Shown here: in pieces, positions 25,601 through 36,720 of the stretch | Numbering within the stretch: position 1 is the stretch's first letter | Layout: every line of letters starts with the position of its first letter | Assembly (NCBI GenBank): GCA_020205615.1 | Contig: CM035168.1 | Span: 128,288,795 to 128,352,794 of the forward strand | Source: Panax quinquefolius | Taxonomy: Eukaryota > Streptophyta > Magnoliopsida > Apiales > Araliaceae | DNA: 64,000 nt | Direction: 5' to 3' | The notes under the pieces: model-generated | What the model saw: the letters and a program-made list of their open reading frames with translations, nothing else | The model's database searches: none | What the model was told of the DNA's origin: nothing | Position numbers and translations under genes: made by a program

Positions 25601-26337
25601 CCTTCTTTAGTATTTTTTTTTATTTATTTTTAACTATTTAATTGTTCATCTTCCCGACAGGACACTTATAAGGGCTTAATGAATGGCGCTATCACGAAGG
25701 CACCCCGCGTCAAATCGATTGATCAAGAATTATGGAGAGGCGTTCATCGTGAAGAAAAATTATGTCAAAGGCCGAGGACAAAGACGGCGCTTGAAACCAT
25801 CGATGGTATTGCGGCTCTGCTACCCGGTCTACTACGATCGTCGAGTTATCCAAACCCTATCATACTCCTGCTTGTTGTGTGAGAGCGATCTGTCAGATCG
25901 TGATCTTCTTCAGATATCTTGGCGGGCATCTGCGATCTCCGAGTCCGATGAGTTGGGGAGGAGGCGATGCGGAAGAATATGAGCAAAGAAAGACAACAAC
26001 AGGGCGGTATATATATATCGTTTATTGTTTAGCTACATTGTCTTATATGTTTATAGTCTCTGAGTCAATGTCTTACTTATATGTAACATATATGTTTTAT
26101 TACTTTGATAATTACAGGATCCTAATTTGGATGATCCATGAAGAGGGCCTAGACTTATTTTTTTTAGATTTTTAAAGCCTTGTACTCTTTTAGATTCATT
26201 CTTTGGACAATTGTATTAGTTTATATGGATGTTTACGATATCGATTATATTGTGTTGGATGAATGTTTTGTATTGTATTGGATGAATGTTTATTCATGGA
26301 TGAATGTTTTGTATTGTATTGGATGGATGTTAATATG

Positions 26338-26382
<45 letters not shown>

Positions 26383-27088
26383 CTGTGTTGGGATTGAAAG
26401 CAGGTACAAAGCAGGTTATTTTTGGGAAATCAATAAAATAGGCAAAAATTTAAAAAAAAAAAAAATCATCGTGATCGCGTGCGGTCATTACAAATGTATC
26501 AATGATCATTGAATCTAAGCACCATCATTGCCGATTATTATTATCGGTCATCGACACGCGTGTGACACGTCACGCTTGACAAATGACTTCAAAGATAAGT
26601 CATAATAGCGGCGGTATCGGCCGCTACTTGCGATCGCTAATTAGTTTGTCATTATGTGGGTCGTCGATGTCCTTCCAATGACAGATTATTCATGATCATG
26701 TATCGGACGACCCGGATACGATCGTCAGATGATTATCATCGACCGCATTACCTGGTCATCGATGATGTGTGCGATCACGATAAGCTTTTTATGTTGTAGT
26801 GTTTCTTTTTGTTCCATTTTTCTTCTCGGGAGGCGAGAATATAGCGAAGACTGCAGTCGGGGTATGGAATGAAGGTTCAGAGAGAGTTGTTTAGTAGTCC
26901 TCACCATTTTATAAAATAATGTATCAATAAATGTGATGAGGATTTATTTGAGTATAGATATTGTCAGAAGATAATATTTGTATTCAAACTCACAGTTTTA
27001 CTGTTGTAATAATAAAGTTGTAGTTGTTTCTGTACCATGTATTGACAACTCAGAATGGGTGATGTATACCTATTTTGGGGGCGTCACA
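22617..27088 (+). repeat. Truncated 3' LTR (interrupted by CACTA-2) with deletion-junction filler
   Basis: LTR-homologous sequence begins near 22631 (TAACGATAATTTGTTG, matching about 20883 in the 5' LTR), runs to 22700, and continues at 26802-27088. Only the last ~360 bp of a 2.6-kb LTR remain. The 17 bp TATTATCTTAGTCATAA at 22617-22633 recur at 22649-22665, so the junction contains a short templated duplication. Confidence 0.85.
22701..26801 (+). mobile_element. CACTA (En/Spm) transposon 2, no recognisable transposase
   Basis: Begins CACTACAAGAAAAATGGCCA and ends TTTTTATGTTGTAGTG, flanked by TTT on both sides (22698-22700 and 26802-26804). The first ~300 bp closely resemble CACTA-1, and the segment GTCCATATTATAGGGAGACT (near 24247) is shared with CACTA-1 (near 15725), so the two belong to one family. 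The ~3.5-kb interior shows no TNP2 blocks. Exon-like stretches near 25340-26000 (for example MSYELCKDEKRVST and INWLDVYVATA) are unassigned. A TA microsatellite lies near 26341-26380. It is probably a deletion derivative or non-autonomous member. Confidence 0.88.
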
Positions 27089-27491
27089 GCTCTACCCTCT
27101 TGTCCTTGCCTTTGTAAGAAAAGTTGAAAAGGAAACCAGATTAGGGAAATTCATACTTCCAGCCAATATACATGTAGTCGTTCCAACACTAGCAATTCAT
27201 CATGACACACAAATATGGGGAGACAACACGCATCTGTTCAAACTAGAGAGATTTTTCCAAGGAGTTGTGAATGCTACAAACAACAATTCAGCAGTGTTTC
27301 TTCCCTTTGGCTTGGGGCCTCGGAGTTGTCTAGGATCCAACTTTGCAACTAATGAATCAAAAAAAATTGCTCATCAATGATATTGCGGTATTTATAGTTT
27401 TAATTTGTCACCCACTTATATTCACTCACCAGTTCAAACTTTGACAATTCGTGCACAGCACGGGGTTCAGGTAAAGCTTCACCCTCTCTAA

Positions 27492-28059
27492 GGTTAAGGA
27501 TATGTGGCAGTGGCACATTATATTCAACATTGGAGAAGCTTCATCCTCACCGAAGGAAATCTTTGATGACCCTTCTAACGTTCAGGTTTCTTTTACCATT
27601 CCTCCTTTCTCAGTTCTTCATTTTTTTGTGGATTTATGTAGTTGTATAATATGATTCAAGTGAAATGGGAGTATTAATTGATTCAAATTTATAACCATCA
27701 ACTATATAGAAGCTTGATAGGTCCGGGAGGATGGTGTATACATTTTGATAAAAGTACAAGAACCTGCTCAATTTATTCCGGTGAGCATTTCCTCTGTCAT
27801 TTAATAAATCTCTATTGGAAATCTATTTTTTTTAACTTCCAACTATATTTATATCCTTCTTATTGTCTGCTTTGGATCGCCCTTATTTTTGTTGCGTGAA
27901 ACCAGATATTTTCGAGCAATTGTATGGCATTGAGAAGAAAAAGTTCAACATGGAGGCTTGTAGGTCCGTACATTAATTCTATTTGGTACTTTTAACTAGA
28001 TCGTGATTCTAAATTCCTTGCTTATTTTTGGATTATTTTATGGAGTTGTTTTGAGACTC
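27492..28059. other. Downstream of the P450 gene, unassigned
   Basis: AT-rich with no convincing gene. The 73-residue open frame at 27678-27899 is not recognisable. Confidence 0.4.
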
Positions 28060-28700
28060 ATTTGAAATAGAGTAGTTCAGCCCATCCTCAAACTGATGGC
28101 CAGATGGAAGTTTGTAATTCGTACTATTGGTAATATGCTTCGCTCTATTTGTGGGAACAAGATTAAACAATGGGAGTTGGCTATTAAGCGGTGAGTTTGC
28201 TTTTGTGATCGATCCATAATTCTCATGGTATGTCTCCTTTCGAAATTGTTTATCGGAAAGTACCAAAGCATGTATTGGATTTGGTGCCTTTGCCAAAGCA
28301 AGTAGGTTCTAGCGAGAACATTTGTGTCTTATAGGTTGGCGGTGTCGGATGTTCAAGTAGAGGTGTATGCTAAATTGGAGGCTATAAATAGAGTATAAAA
28401 AGCTCTTTGATCTACATAAGCGTACCAAATAGTTTTGGGTTGGCGATGAAGTGATGGTGTTTTTTCCTCGAGGAGAGGATTCCTCCCGTAGACATCACAA
28501 GCTCAAACGAATAAGTATGGACCTTTGTGTGTTTTTGGAGGATTAATGACAAAGCTTATGTGCTCGACTTGCACGGTGGATATGGGTGTTTCTTCCACTT
28601 TCAACGTGTCGATTTAACAACATACTTTCCCTCCGGTTAGGCTTGATTATTCGGATCATACCTTGTGGATGAGCTCTGTTTAATAGATTAAATCGATGTA
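28060..28700 (+). pseudogene. Ty3/gypsy integrase remnant (second family)
   Basis: Across stops and shifts the sequence reads SSAHPQTDGQ, NSHGMSPFEIVYRKVPKHVL, DLVPLPKQVGS, and FWVGDEVMVFFPRGED. HPQTDGQ, SPFEIVYG and VGDEVMV are standard landmarks of the gypsy integrase C-terminal half. It differs from the family at 1942-2829. Upstream pol domains are absent. Confidence 0.8.
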
Positions 28701-28990
28701 GTGGCAAATTCAATTCGAATCGATTTAGAATATGATTTAAATTTAGTATTATTTTTATTTTAATAGTTTCCAACTACTTGTAGGAAAAGTTAATTAGTAC
28801 TTTTATTATCCTTTTCAAAGTAAGTTAGGAAAGTTATTTATTATCCTTTTCAAAGTAAATTAGAGAGTACTTAGGCCTATATCGACTATAAATATATAGG
28901 TTGTCATGAGACTTCTTATTCATTCAATTCATAATAATCTTGCACTAAAATATATCTTCACTTTTGGAACAGATTAATAAGTTATCTCTA
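28701..28990 (+). repeat. LTR-like sequence following the integrase remnant
   Basis: Contains a 22-bp near-duplicate (TATTATCCTTTTCAAAGTAA at about 28804 and 28838) and a good TATA box (CTATAAATATATAGG near 28888), followed by a transcription-start-like leader. Its position after gypsy integrase makes a 3' LTR likely, but no second copy is present in the window to define its ends. Confidence 0.45.
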
Positions 28991-30135
28991 ATTTTGTGGA
29001 AGAGAGGAGTAATACCTATTAGCAATTGATAACTATTCCCCTCAAATCCAAAATGAAATAAATGGAAGCTCACTTTTAAAAGTCGATTCTTTTTGTAATA
29101 AATTGTTATCTTTTATTTTATTATAGGAAAATGGAAGTTCACTCTTAATGTTTGTTCACGATGAATTTAATTATTTTATATTTACAGATGAAAATATTCA
29201 ATAATATTCCATAGAAAAAAGAAATTTTGTTTTTAGTATAAATATGAATATGATACTTGAAGCACTTTTGGTTAAGTTTACATATAATTCATTTTAGATT
29301 ACACCAAAAAAACAACCATGCTTATGCTTGCTCATTGTTGAAGATTTTCAAATTATCAAAACATTTACGTTCTATTAAATATTTAATATTAATTTAATAC
29401 GTCAAATTTAAAAGTCTAATAATATTTTGATTTTAAAATAAAATTTTATGCAAATTGTTAATTAAATAAATTATATTAAATTAGTTATAATTAGCAAAAA
29501 TATTTTAAAGCTTGTGGAACCAATATAAAAAAAATACAAAAGCTCTTATACTAATATCATCAAACTAAGCCGACCGTTCTTTTTTACTCCATAGTTCCTT
29601 GACCCAGCCCAACCCAGTAATATTAATAATTACAAATCATACCGAATTGGCTTCTACAATTAGTTCACGTATTATTGCTTCTCTCTTGTACGAACTCCAT
29701 TGTAATACACTCACTCATATCAAAGTTCAAATTTCAAAGAGTGAAATTGGAGATTTTATTGAACTCGAGGAACTCCATAATCCTTCGAAAGATTGTTAGG
29801 TACTTGTGAAAATGGTAGATCGGCACAAAGTTGTATCAATGATCCTCTTTGGTTTAATGAAAAGAAGCGTTCACTCTTCTACTTGTGAACAGAATACACA
29901 CAAACCGTTAAACTCTCACCACTACCCCTATAATGTATATTTATTTGTTTCTCTGTGTAAAATTTGATTATCGCATAATAACATATCATCTTCTTATTAT
30001 ATTTTAATTTATTAATTGTACGTACACATTTATTATTAAAAATTTGAATAATCCCGCCGCAACGCGCGAGATTGTATCTAGTATGCTACTAATAATTAAC
30101 ACGCACGCATCATCAGTTGATTAATTAATTGATCC
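28991..30135. other. AT-rich intergenic DNA
   Basis: Nothing recognisable. The 66-residue open frame at 29599-29799 has no family signature. Confidence 0.55.
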
Positions 30136-30150
30136 CATGCATGCATGCAT
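30136..30150 (+). promoter_or_regulatory. Overlapping RY (CATGCATG) elements
   Basis: CATGCATGCATGCAT contains overlapping CATGCATG cores, the binding site of B3-domain seed regulators (ABI3/FUS3 type). It lies about 11 bp upstream of the TATA box and about 100 bp before the PMEI-2 start codon. Seed or embryo control is an inference from the motif. Confidence 0.55.
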
Positions 30151-30160
30151 TAATTAATAC

Positions 30161-30170
30161 TATATATAAA
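30161..30170 (+). promoter_or_regulatory. TATA box of PMEI-2
   Basis: TATATATAAA lies 76 bp upstream of the ATG at 30246, leaving a leader of roughly 45 nt. Confidence 0.65.
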
Positions 30171-30245
30171 CATTAATTCCTTAACTCAACAATTAATCCT
30201 AGCTACATATATACAGTACGTATATATTCTTCCTCAAAAATAATT

Positions 30246-30800
30246 ATGGCCATGGCTATATCCGGTTTATCTGTTACCCTAACCCTTTCAGTACTACTCT
30301 TGTCCATATTGGGCATAACCACAGCAACAGACTACGTGCAAGGCGCATGCAAAACTACCCGATATCCAGATCTGTGTATCAAAACTCTAACACCCCATGC
30401 CGGAGAAATTAAAACGGATGATGATCAGGTAAAGTTGGCCAAACTTGCTTTATCCGTGGCCACTACTAAGGTCAAGGAGACTAAGGCATCCCTGGGTAGT
30501 AATATTGTTAAGGGTAATAATAAGGTGGATCCTTCCCCGAAGGATTGTGTGGAGGAGTTCGATAGCAGCCTCCAACAAGTTGAGGATTCGTACGCAGAAT
30601 TGGACAAACTTAGCCTGCCTGGAAAATATGATTGGCACAAGAGCAATGCGCAAACTTGGCTTAGCGCCTCAATCAGTAGTAGTCTTGATGATTGTAAGGA
30701 GATTGATGCGGTGAAGCAACCGGTCACTGAGGTTGAACAGCTCATTAGTATCGCGTTAACGTTCGTTAATGGTATGAACCAGAATCAGAAACAACTGTAA
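30246..30800 (+). CDS. PMEI-domain protein (pectin methylesterase / invertase inhibitor family), PMEI-2
   Basis: A complete 184-residue single-exon gene. A signal peptide covers residues 1 to about 27 (…SVLLLSILGITTATD). The four family cysteines are at 35 and 44 (ACKTTRYPDLC), 101 (KDCVEEF) and 150 (DDCKEI), with the TWLSASISSSLDDC block before the fourth. It should be a secreted four-helix inhibitor of pectin methylesterase or acid invertase. It is clearly more diverged from PMEI-1 and PMEI-3 than they are from each other (TWLSASIS instead of TWVSAALTDE, and no GFAG motif). It is therefore an older or separately derived member. Its promoter has a TATA box and RY elements. Confidence 0.92.
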   Translation: MAMAISGLSVTLTLSVLLLSILGITTATDYVQGACKTTRYPDLCIKTLTPHAGEIKTDDDQVKLAKLALSVATTKVKETKASLGSNIVKGNNKVDPSPKDCVEEFDSSLQQVEDSYAELDKLSLPGKYDWHKSNAQTWLSASISSSLDDCKEIDAVKQPVTEVEQLISIALTFVNGMNQNQKQL

Positions 30801-32001
30801 TAATTATTATCTTAATTTATCTATCCTGATCGATCATCGATGGTGGATATATATATATATATAATTGGATTAATTAATTGTTCAATAAATATTAATTAAA
30901 TTCATTATTAATTGTGATGGAGGATATATATATATATCTTGCATATGATTAGCCCTGACAACTTATATAAGTTGAAAATCATATAGTTAATCAAAATCAC
31001 TTGGATGTATTTGGTTGGTTTATTAATCTTTATGTTATGGATTGGTTTGATTTTGGACCCATATTATTATTACAAATATAGGTTGTATTAGTTTAACTAA
31101 TTTTGACCCATATTAATCTATAATAATTTTTTGCACTTTGTAGAACTAATTAATACATCAACATGTATGCATTATTACACTACATTTTTATACTATAACA
31201 TACTTAATAAATAATTTTTTTTTGGGTGGGGGTGGGGGTGGGGGTGTATACATAATTAATGAATATTATTTTTGGGGGATGAGGGTGGGGAAATTAAATT
31301 AAATTACATAATATAAAACATTTTATGGAGAGCAGGAGGAAATTAAATTAAATTATATAATATAAATTGTATAATTTAAATGAGTTATTTGAATTAATTA
31401 AGAGAGGAGAAATTAATTATTTAAATTAGTAGTTCGTTGCACTAAAAGTGTTGATTTTATTATGGATTAATTCCATAATTAGTTAAATGATTTTTATACA
31501 TAATTACAAATGTATAAATTATAAAAGTATGTAATATATATATATATATATATATAATATAATATATAATATGTATATGTGTTATATAAAAATGTAGTGT
31601 AATAATGCATACATACTGAATTACATGCATGCTGAATGTATAATATTTATTGATTATATATTCAACATGCATGCACTTCAACCGCATTTGTAGTGTACTT
31701 GAATTAAAGGAGCTCCTTATATTTTAAAAAATAAAATAAAATAAATAAATTCCAAAAAAATTGTCGAATAACACAATCTCTTATTCTCTTTTGTTGGGAC
31801 AATATTTGGGAAAGTTGATCTGAACCACTAGTATAAATGTCCACCAAACTATATATGCAATAAAATTACTAATTAACTTTCACAAAGGAGACATTACATA
31901 TCACTCAGAATAGCATTATAGATATGAGCAATTAATATTCCAAATTAAACCAAATAATCTGTGTTGAAATTAATTTTAGTAGTTGATGTGTTTTATTGGA
32001 G

Positions 32002-32061
<60 letters not shown>

Positions 32062-33249
32062 GAGAAGTTCATCTCTCTTTCTAACACTTTCTGCCTCCTC
32101 TTTATATATTACTATTTCTTTGGATCGATTTAGACAAATATATTGAAATTTAAAACCTAGTTAATTTTGTGGTCATCCCTAAATATGTTAATAAAACTAT
32201 TAAGATTTTGTATATACAGCTTAAACTTTCATTTTGGTAATCAACCCGATTACTTAATTGTACTCCGTCTCCTCTGATGTACTACTATATGATGATTATG
32301 GTAATCAAAGCCCAGGATATGTTGTGCATGGTTTTGTTTACTGGATTTCACCTAATTTTTGCAAAACTCAATATATTTATATATTTTTATTATATATGGT
32401 ATTTTGCATATATAAAAAATGAGATGGGCTCTCTAAGCATATTAAGAAGATGAATAAAATAACAAAATTGCCTATAATAATGTCATTAAATATGGAGAGA
32501 GAATTAGAATAAGAAAAGTATGAGATATTTAATGTTACGGGTATAATAGGAAAATATGTGTAAAAGTTTGGTTATTAAAAGAAAATGGACATTTAACATG
32601 GGACTACCCAAAATAGTAATAAGGACTCCTATTATGGGATGGAGGGAGTATTAATTAATTATCGGTTTGAAGAATTAGATATTCCAATAAAGACATACTA
32701 CTAGGCTTACATTAATACCCATCAATTCACATTCTGTTCTCACCAGTAGGTATTAGTATAACATAAATACACTAGCTAGCAGTCTAAACACACACAGGAC
32801 ATAATCCATCCTTACGTTTGTTCTATCACTTCTATATTTACCCTCAAAGTTAAGTACTCCATAACTTACCTTCTTTTTTGGGAAAATGTTTAAGACAAGT
32901 GTCATATTCAAATCTAGTCGGCATTTTCTTCTTCTCTATCCATAAGTTGAGTTTAAACCAAACATGTTCACCAAGTTGCGGCCTTGCCATCTTCCTTCTG
33001 CTGCTAAACTAAGACCCACTTCTACATCCATTAATTCAAAGCTTAGGCAAGTTAGGGGCAACTCCATTGAATCATTAAGGCCTCTTGTCGCTTATTCCCT
33101 TTGGGCACATGTTTATATCGCCCACTAGGCCCAGATTTTGGTCCCGGCTCACATTATTGTTACAAATATTAATTTGGCCGATTAATACAAACAAAATATG
33201 TTCAAAAGTATCCTCCAAATCATACATCTAAAGGAGGTTTAAGCTTTTC
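30801..33249. other. Intergenic AT-rich DNA with microsatellites and a half MITE
   Basis: TA tracts occur near 30848-30862 and 31535-31555. A G-rich stretch (GGGTGGGGGTGGGGGTG) lies near 31225. The right end of a Stowaway-type element (GGACTCCTATTATGGGATGG…AGGGAGTA) ends near 32648, but its left partner was not found. No gene was recognised. Confidence 0.6.
32002..32059. repeat. (ATA)n microsatellite
   Basis: About 19 uninterrupted ATA units; a probable polymorphic marker locus. Confidence 0.95.
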
Positions 33250-33259
33250 CTATAAATAG
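33250..33259 (+). promoter_or_regulatory. TATA box of PMEI-3
   Basis: CTATAAATAG lies 81 bp before the ATG at 33331, giving a leader of about 50 nt. Confidence 0.7.
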
Positions 33260-33330
33260 GGAAACTTCCCATCCACTTTCATCACTCAATTAACTACCTT
33301 CAAACTCCTAGAGAAATAGAGAAAAGAAAT

Positions 33331-33944
33331 ATGGAAGGGTCATTAACTAAGCATCTTCCCACACCTCTTCTTGTTCTAATTGCCATTATTACTTTCTACA
33401 TGAACTCAAGTTTGGCTGCAAGCTTTTCAGCTGAAAAGGCGAGCATTGAGTTCATCAAAACCTCCTGTGGTTCAACTACTTACCCTAGTCTCTGCATTAC
33501 CTCACTCTCAAATCATGCCAGTACTATCCAAACAAGTCCTGAACTTTTAGCCCAGACAGCTCTCTCAGTCAGCCTCGATACTGCGCTTTCAACAACGACC
33601 ATGATGCTAAGGCTTTCAAAAGCACACGGCATGAAGCCTAGAGAGTTTGGCGCGATGAGGATTGCCTTGAAGAGCTAACCGACTCAGTAGACGAACTGAA
33701 AAGATCTATGGAACAGATGAATCAGGTGAAGGGATCCAAAAATTATGACCTCATGATAAATGACATACAAACCTGGGTCAGTGCCGCTTTGACTGACGAG
33801 GACACATGCACCGAGGGGTTTGCGGGGAAATCTATGAATGGGAACACAAAGAACGTTGTCAGAGGAAGAATTTTGAATGTTGTACATTTGACAAGCAATG
33901 CTTTGGCTTTGATCAATAGCTACGCATCTCAGCTTCGTGGATAG
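33331..33944 (+). pseudogene. PMEI-domain gene with a single-base frameshift, PMEI-3
   Basis: The first frame (33331-33678) gives a signal peptide (…AIITFYMNSSLAAS), the first two cysteines in SCGSTTYPSLC and the SPELLAQTALSVSL helix. It then runs into a stop. One G appears to be missing next to the AGG at 33658-33660. The other frame then continues with family sequence including INDIQTWVSAALTDEDTC, EGFAGKSMN and SNALALINSYASQL, ending at 33944. Everything else, including the TATA box, is intact, and it is the closest relative of PMEI-1. Either it is a very young pseudogene or the missing G is a sequencing or assembly error in a functional secreted inhibitor gene. Confidence 0.88.
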
Positions 33945-33972
33945 AATTAGTTTACTATTCCTTAGTATTAGG

Positions 33973-33974
<2 letters not shown>

Positions 33975-34021
<47 letters not shown>
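33975..34021. repeat. (TA)n microsatellite
   Basis: About 23 TA units just downstream of PMEI-3, in its likely 3' untranslated region or flank. Confidence 0.95.
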
Positions 34022-34026
<5 letters not shown>

Positions 34027-36289
34027 AGGTGTACTTTAATTGCTGTTTTATTTGGTATATATTAGATGAATATGTTATGTGTGGTTTACTTTGTGCATTA
34101 ATATTTTGCTGTGCCAACCCGCTATGTGATTCTGTCTGTATACACGTGCACGTGCATTGTATGTTGAGTTGAGGTAGTATTAATATGCAAATATCCTTCA
34201 CAAAAGCAAGATATATATGCCTTCCCCTAGACGGGTGGATGTAGGATCCGTTATCAACAAGAACAATTTTTTAAGCTAAAAACTAAAGTAAAAGGTTAAA
34301 ATTTAATCGGTTTAGAAGCGAGAGTTTGAATACATTAATTATACGTTCGTGTGTTTAGTTTTTTATTGTAATAATAGTTTAAGTTTTTTTCTTCTATAAG
34401 TTTAAATTTATCAAGTTTTATTTTGCCCTTATCCTTATACCTAAAAAAAAAAAAAAAATTAAAACATAAGTATCGCCTACTATTCCCTCTTAAGCTGGTC
34501 TCATTACCACTTTGAGTTTAAACTTGGTTTATGTACAAAAATAGTTCTACAATTTTTGTCTTTATATATATTTTTTAAAAATTAGTGACTTATTTTGATG
34601 TAAAATTAAACAAACGCAAAGACATGTACTTGACAACATATCAATTTATATAGCAATGTAAATTATTTAGTCACAAAATTTTAATATGAATTAAAAACTA
34701 ATAGTTAATTAAATAAATAGAGGTAATATGTATACTATAAAAGTGAGAATTCAATGGGTTTAAAAACTAATCATAACAAACATGCATAAATAGTTTAATT
34801 AACTTAAAATATCAACATGCATGACATTAATTTCAAATCACTTTATTGCCATGAATCTTCAACAAAAATTTGTTAACTGATTTATGGTTAGTTCTTAATT
34901 TTCAATTGGTTACTTGTAGACGACAACTTTTATCATGCAATTTATCACAGGGTAGTCAACTAGCCAAGTTAATTGTCTGAAAACTAATCAATTTAAAGGA
35001 ACTTCTGCACTACCACAATCTTCTTCTTTTCTTAATCATTTTAAACAAATTAATAATTTTTTTTTGAAAAAAGATCAATCACAAAAATAACTAATGAATA
35101 ACACAAATAATCTTCAAAAGCGATAATTGAAGTGAAAAGAGCCCCAAAATGTCTAAACTAGATATATCAAAATTATAAACTACTCTCTTTCCCCAAAAAA
35201 TGAACAAAATAAAATTTGCACACATGTTAAGAAAAATAAGAGTAGAGGAAAGAGAATAATTTTTTTTAAAATTTATCCTTAGTGGCTCCATAAGATTACA
35301 TAAAGTGATGAATATTTTATTTTTTTTATATTAATAGATCTCATATCATTCACTTTATATATTTTATCTCACCTTTTTGAAACAAAAAAATTATACATTT
35401 AACCATCTTTTATGGGGACGATGGGGAATAATACATTTCATCTAAAACTACTTCATCTCATTGGGAGAATAAAATATATTCTCATCAATTTTAATTTTTT
35501 GAAGTTAACTTAAAATATTTTAATATAAATATGTGTATCTCCTACCTACTTCTTCATCAGCATGCAGAAAGTAGATTAGCAGATTTGCAACTCAAATAAA
35601 AGCTACAAAACAGATTCATTTAAATTTTAAAATTAAGAGTAAAATATATTTTTTATGGCTATTCTAAGTATAACTCTTCCATTAATATGTCCCCTTTAAA
35701 TTTATTAAATTACATATTTGCCCCTCTATATACTTATAAAAAAAAATTTAGCATGGTGCCTATGTTGCCCAAACATAGGTCCGGTCCGTCCCTGGATCAA
35801 TTGGAAAATAAATATATATAAAGGACAATGAAAAGGAGGTGTCTAATTAAATTTCCCATTTCACATCATAATCTGGTCAGTCTAAATCTTTAGTTAGCAA
35901 CCAAATACTGTCGGAACTCATGCACCGAGTTTTCCATGTTCTACCCTAACCTAGTGATAACTTGAGCACAGGTCTGAAATTTATTTTTCACACTTGAAAA
36001 ACCATATGATACTTTAGCTAATTTTTATTTTATTTTTTTTAAAAAAAAAACACATTGACAAAGGCAACTCATTACATGTAATGATAGCGACAGTGTACCC
36101 ACTCATTACACAAATTAATACTTTCCATCCCAATTGTGAACACAGCATACATAACTTTATTCATTTCATAAGTTGTAAGATACTTCAGCTAATTTTAATA
36201 AAAGTAGTCATCATTCATTCACAAAAGAATTGGACAAGTTGGGGGATGGCTTATAGACGAGTTGAGTTACCATCTTTGGTTACATTCAT
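34022..36289. other. AT-rich intergenic DNA
   Basis: No gene recognised. Poly(A) and poly(T) tracts (for example near 34443-34458) and short AT-rich, MITE-like inverted stretches occur. Confidence 0.55.
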
Positions 36290-36720
36290 TCATTCATTCA
36301 AACCAAGGCAAGTTGGCCTGCACCACCATCGGGGCCTCTTGTCAATTTATCCCCGCTATGGGACATAGTCTTATCACCAACTAGGCCTAGGCCTAGGTGT
36401 AGGTGTCGGGTCCTCACACTTATCGTTATGGTTCCTCAGTCAGACGACCACAATTTAACCTCCAACAAAATAACAAAGTACCACCCCAAAAAAAAAAGTA
36501 TCCTATAAATTAATTATATATCAAATGTTCTCAACACCAACTAGGCCTAGATGTCCTCCCCTCGCATTATTATTGTTATAATTCTGGAATTACATTACTA
36601 AAATAACTTCTAACAATATATTCTTAAAAACATGGCCTAAAAAGAAGCATCCCACAAATTATATACTAAGGAATTTGGAATTCTCTCCCTTCACTTTCAT
36701 CACTGGAACTTCAAACTCAG
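36290..36720 (+). repeat. Relic of a PMEI-3-like upstream region
   Basis: Several short blocks correspond in order to the sequence upstream of PMEI-3. AAGGCAAGTTGGCCTGC with GGGGCCTCTTGTC and CACCAACTAGGCC resemble TAGGCAAGTTAGGGGC with AGGCCTCTTGTCGC and GCCCACTAGGCC at 33044-33130. TTCACTTTCATCACTGGAAC with TTCAAACTCAG (36690-36720) resembles CCACTTTCATCACTC with CTTCAAACTCCT at 33275-33310. No coding sequence follows. This suggests a lost tandem PMEI copy. Confidence 0.5.

Larger units (their letters stand above)
12781..27088 (+). mobile_element. Gypsy LTR retrotransposon inserted in the P450 gene, with nested CACTA elements
   Basis: Boundaries are exact. GCTCT at 12776-12780 is repeated at 27089-27093 (5-bp target duplication), the element begins TGTAAGACCCC and ends GGGGGCGTCACA. 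Removing it and one GCTCT restores the P450 reading …ETLRLYP…. The total is 14,308 bp. Subtracting two CACTA insertions with their 3-bp duplications leaves about 4.3 kb: a 5' LTR near 2.6 kb, primer-binding site, gag, and a heavily truncated 3' LTR. Protease, reverse transcriptase, RNase H and integrase are all missing. Confidence 0.93.
12385..27491 (+). pseudogene. Cytochrome P450 (CYP72-clan, CYP749-like), 3' half, split by a 14.3-kb insertion
   Basis: Exon 12385-12609 encodes the I-helix region FYFVGQETTTTMLAWIIFLL followed by TDWQEKARQQV. The next exon contains IINETLRL with the ExxR glutamate and arginine, and is cut at 12780. After the insertion, 27094 resumes in the same frame with YPLVLAFVRKVEKETRLGKF, then the PERF-region motif changed to LERF, the heme loop FGLGPRSCLGSNFA with its cysteine, and a C-terminus ending VQVKLHPL at 27491. 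Family members are ER-anchored monooxygenases. Other damage includes an in-frame stop near 12391, a frameshift near 27355-27380, and absence of the N-terminal half and membrane anchor. CYP749 is my best subfamily guess from the wording of the I-helix and C-terminus; the P450 call itself is firm. Confidence 0.88.

Noticed and set aside
36290..36720. Complete fourth PMEI gene
   Set aside because: Only upstream-like sequence is present; no PMEI cysteine blocks follow.
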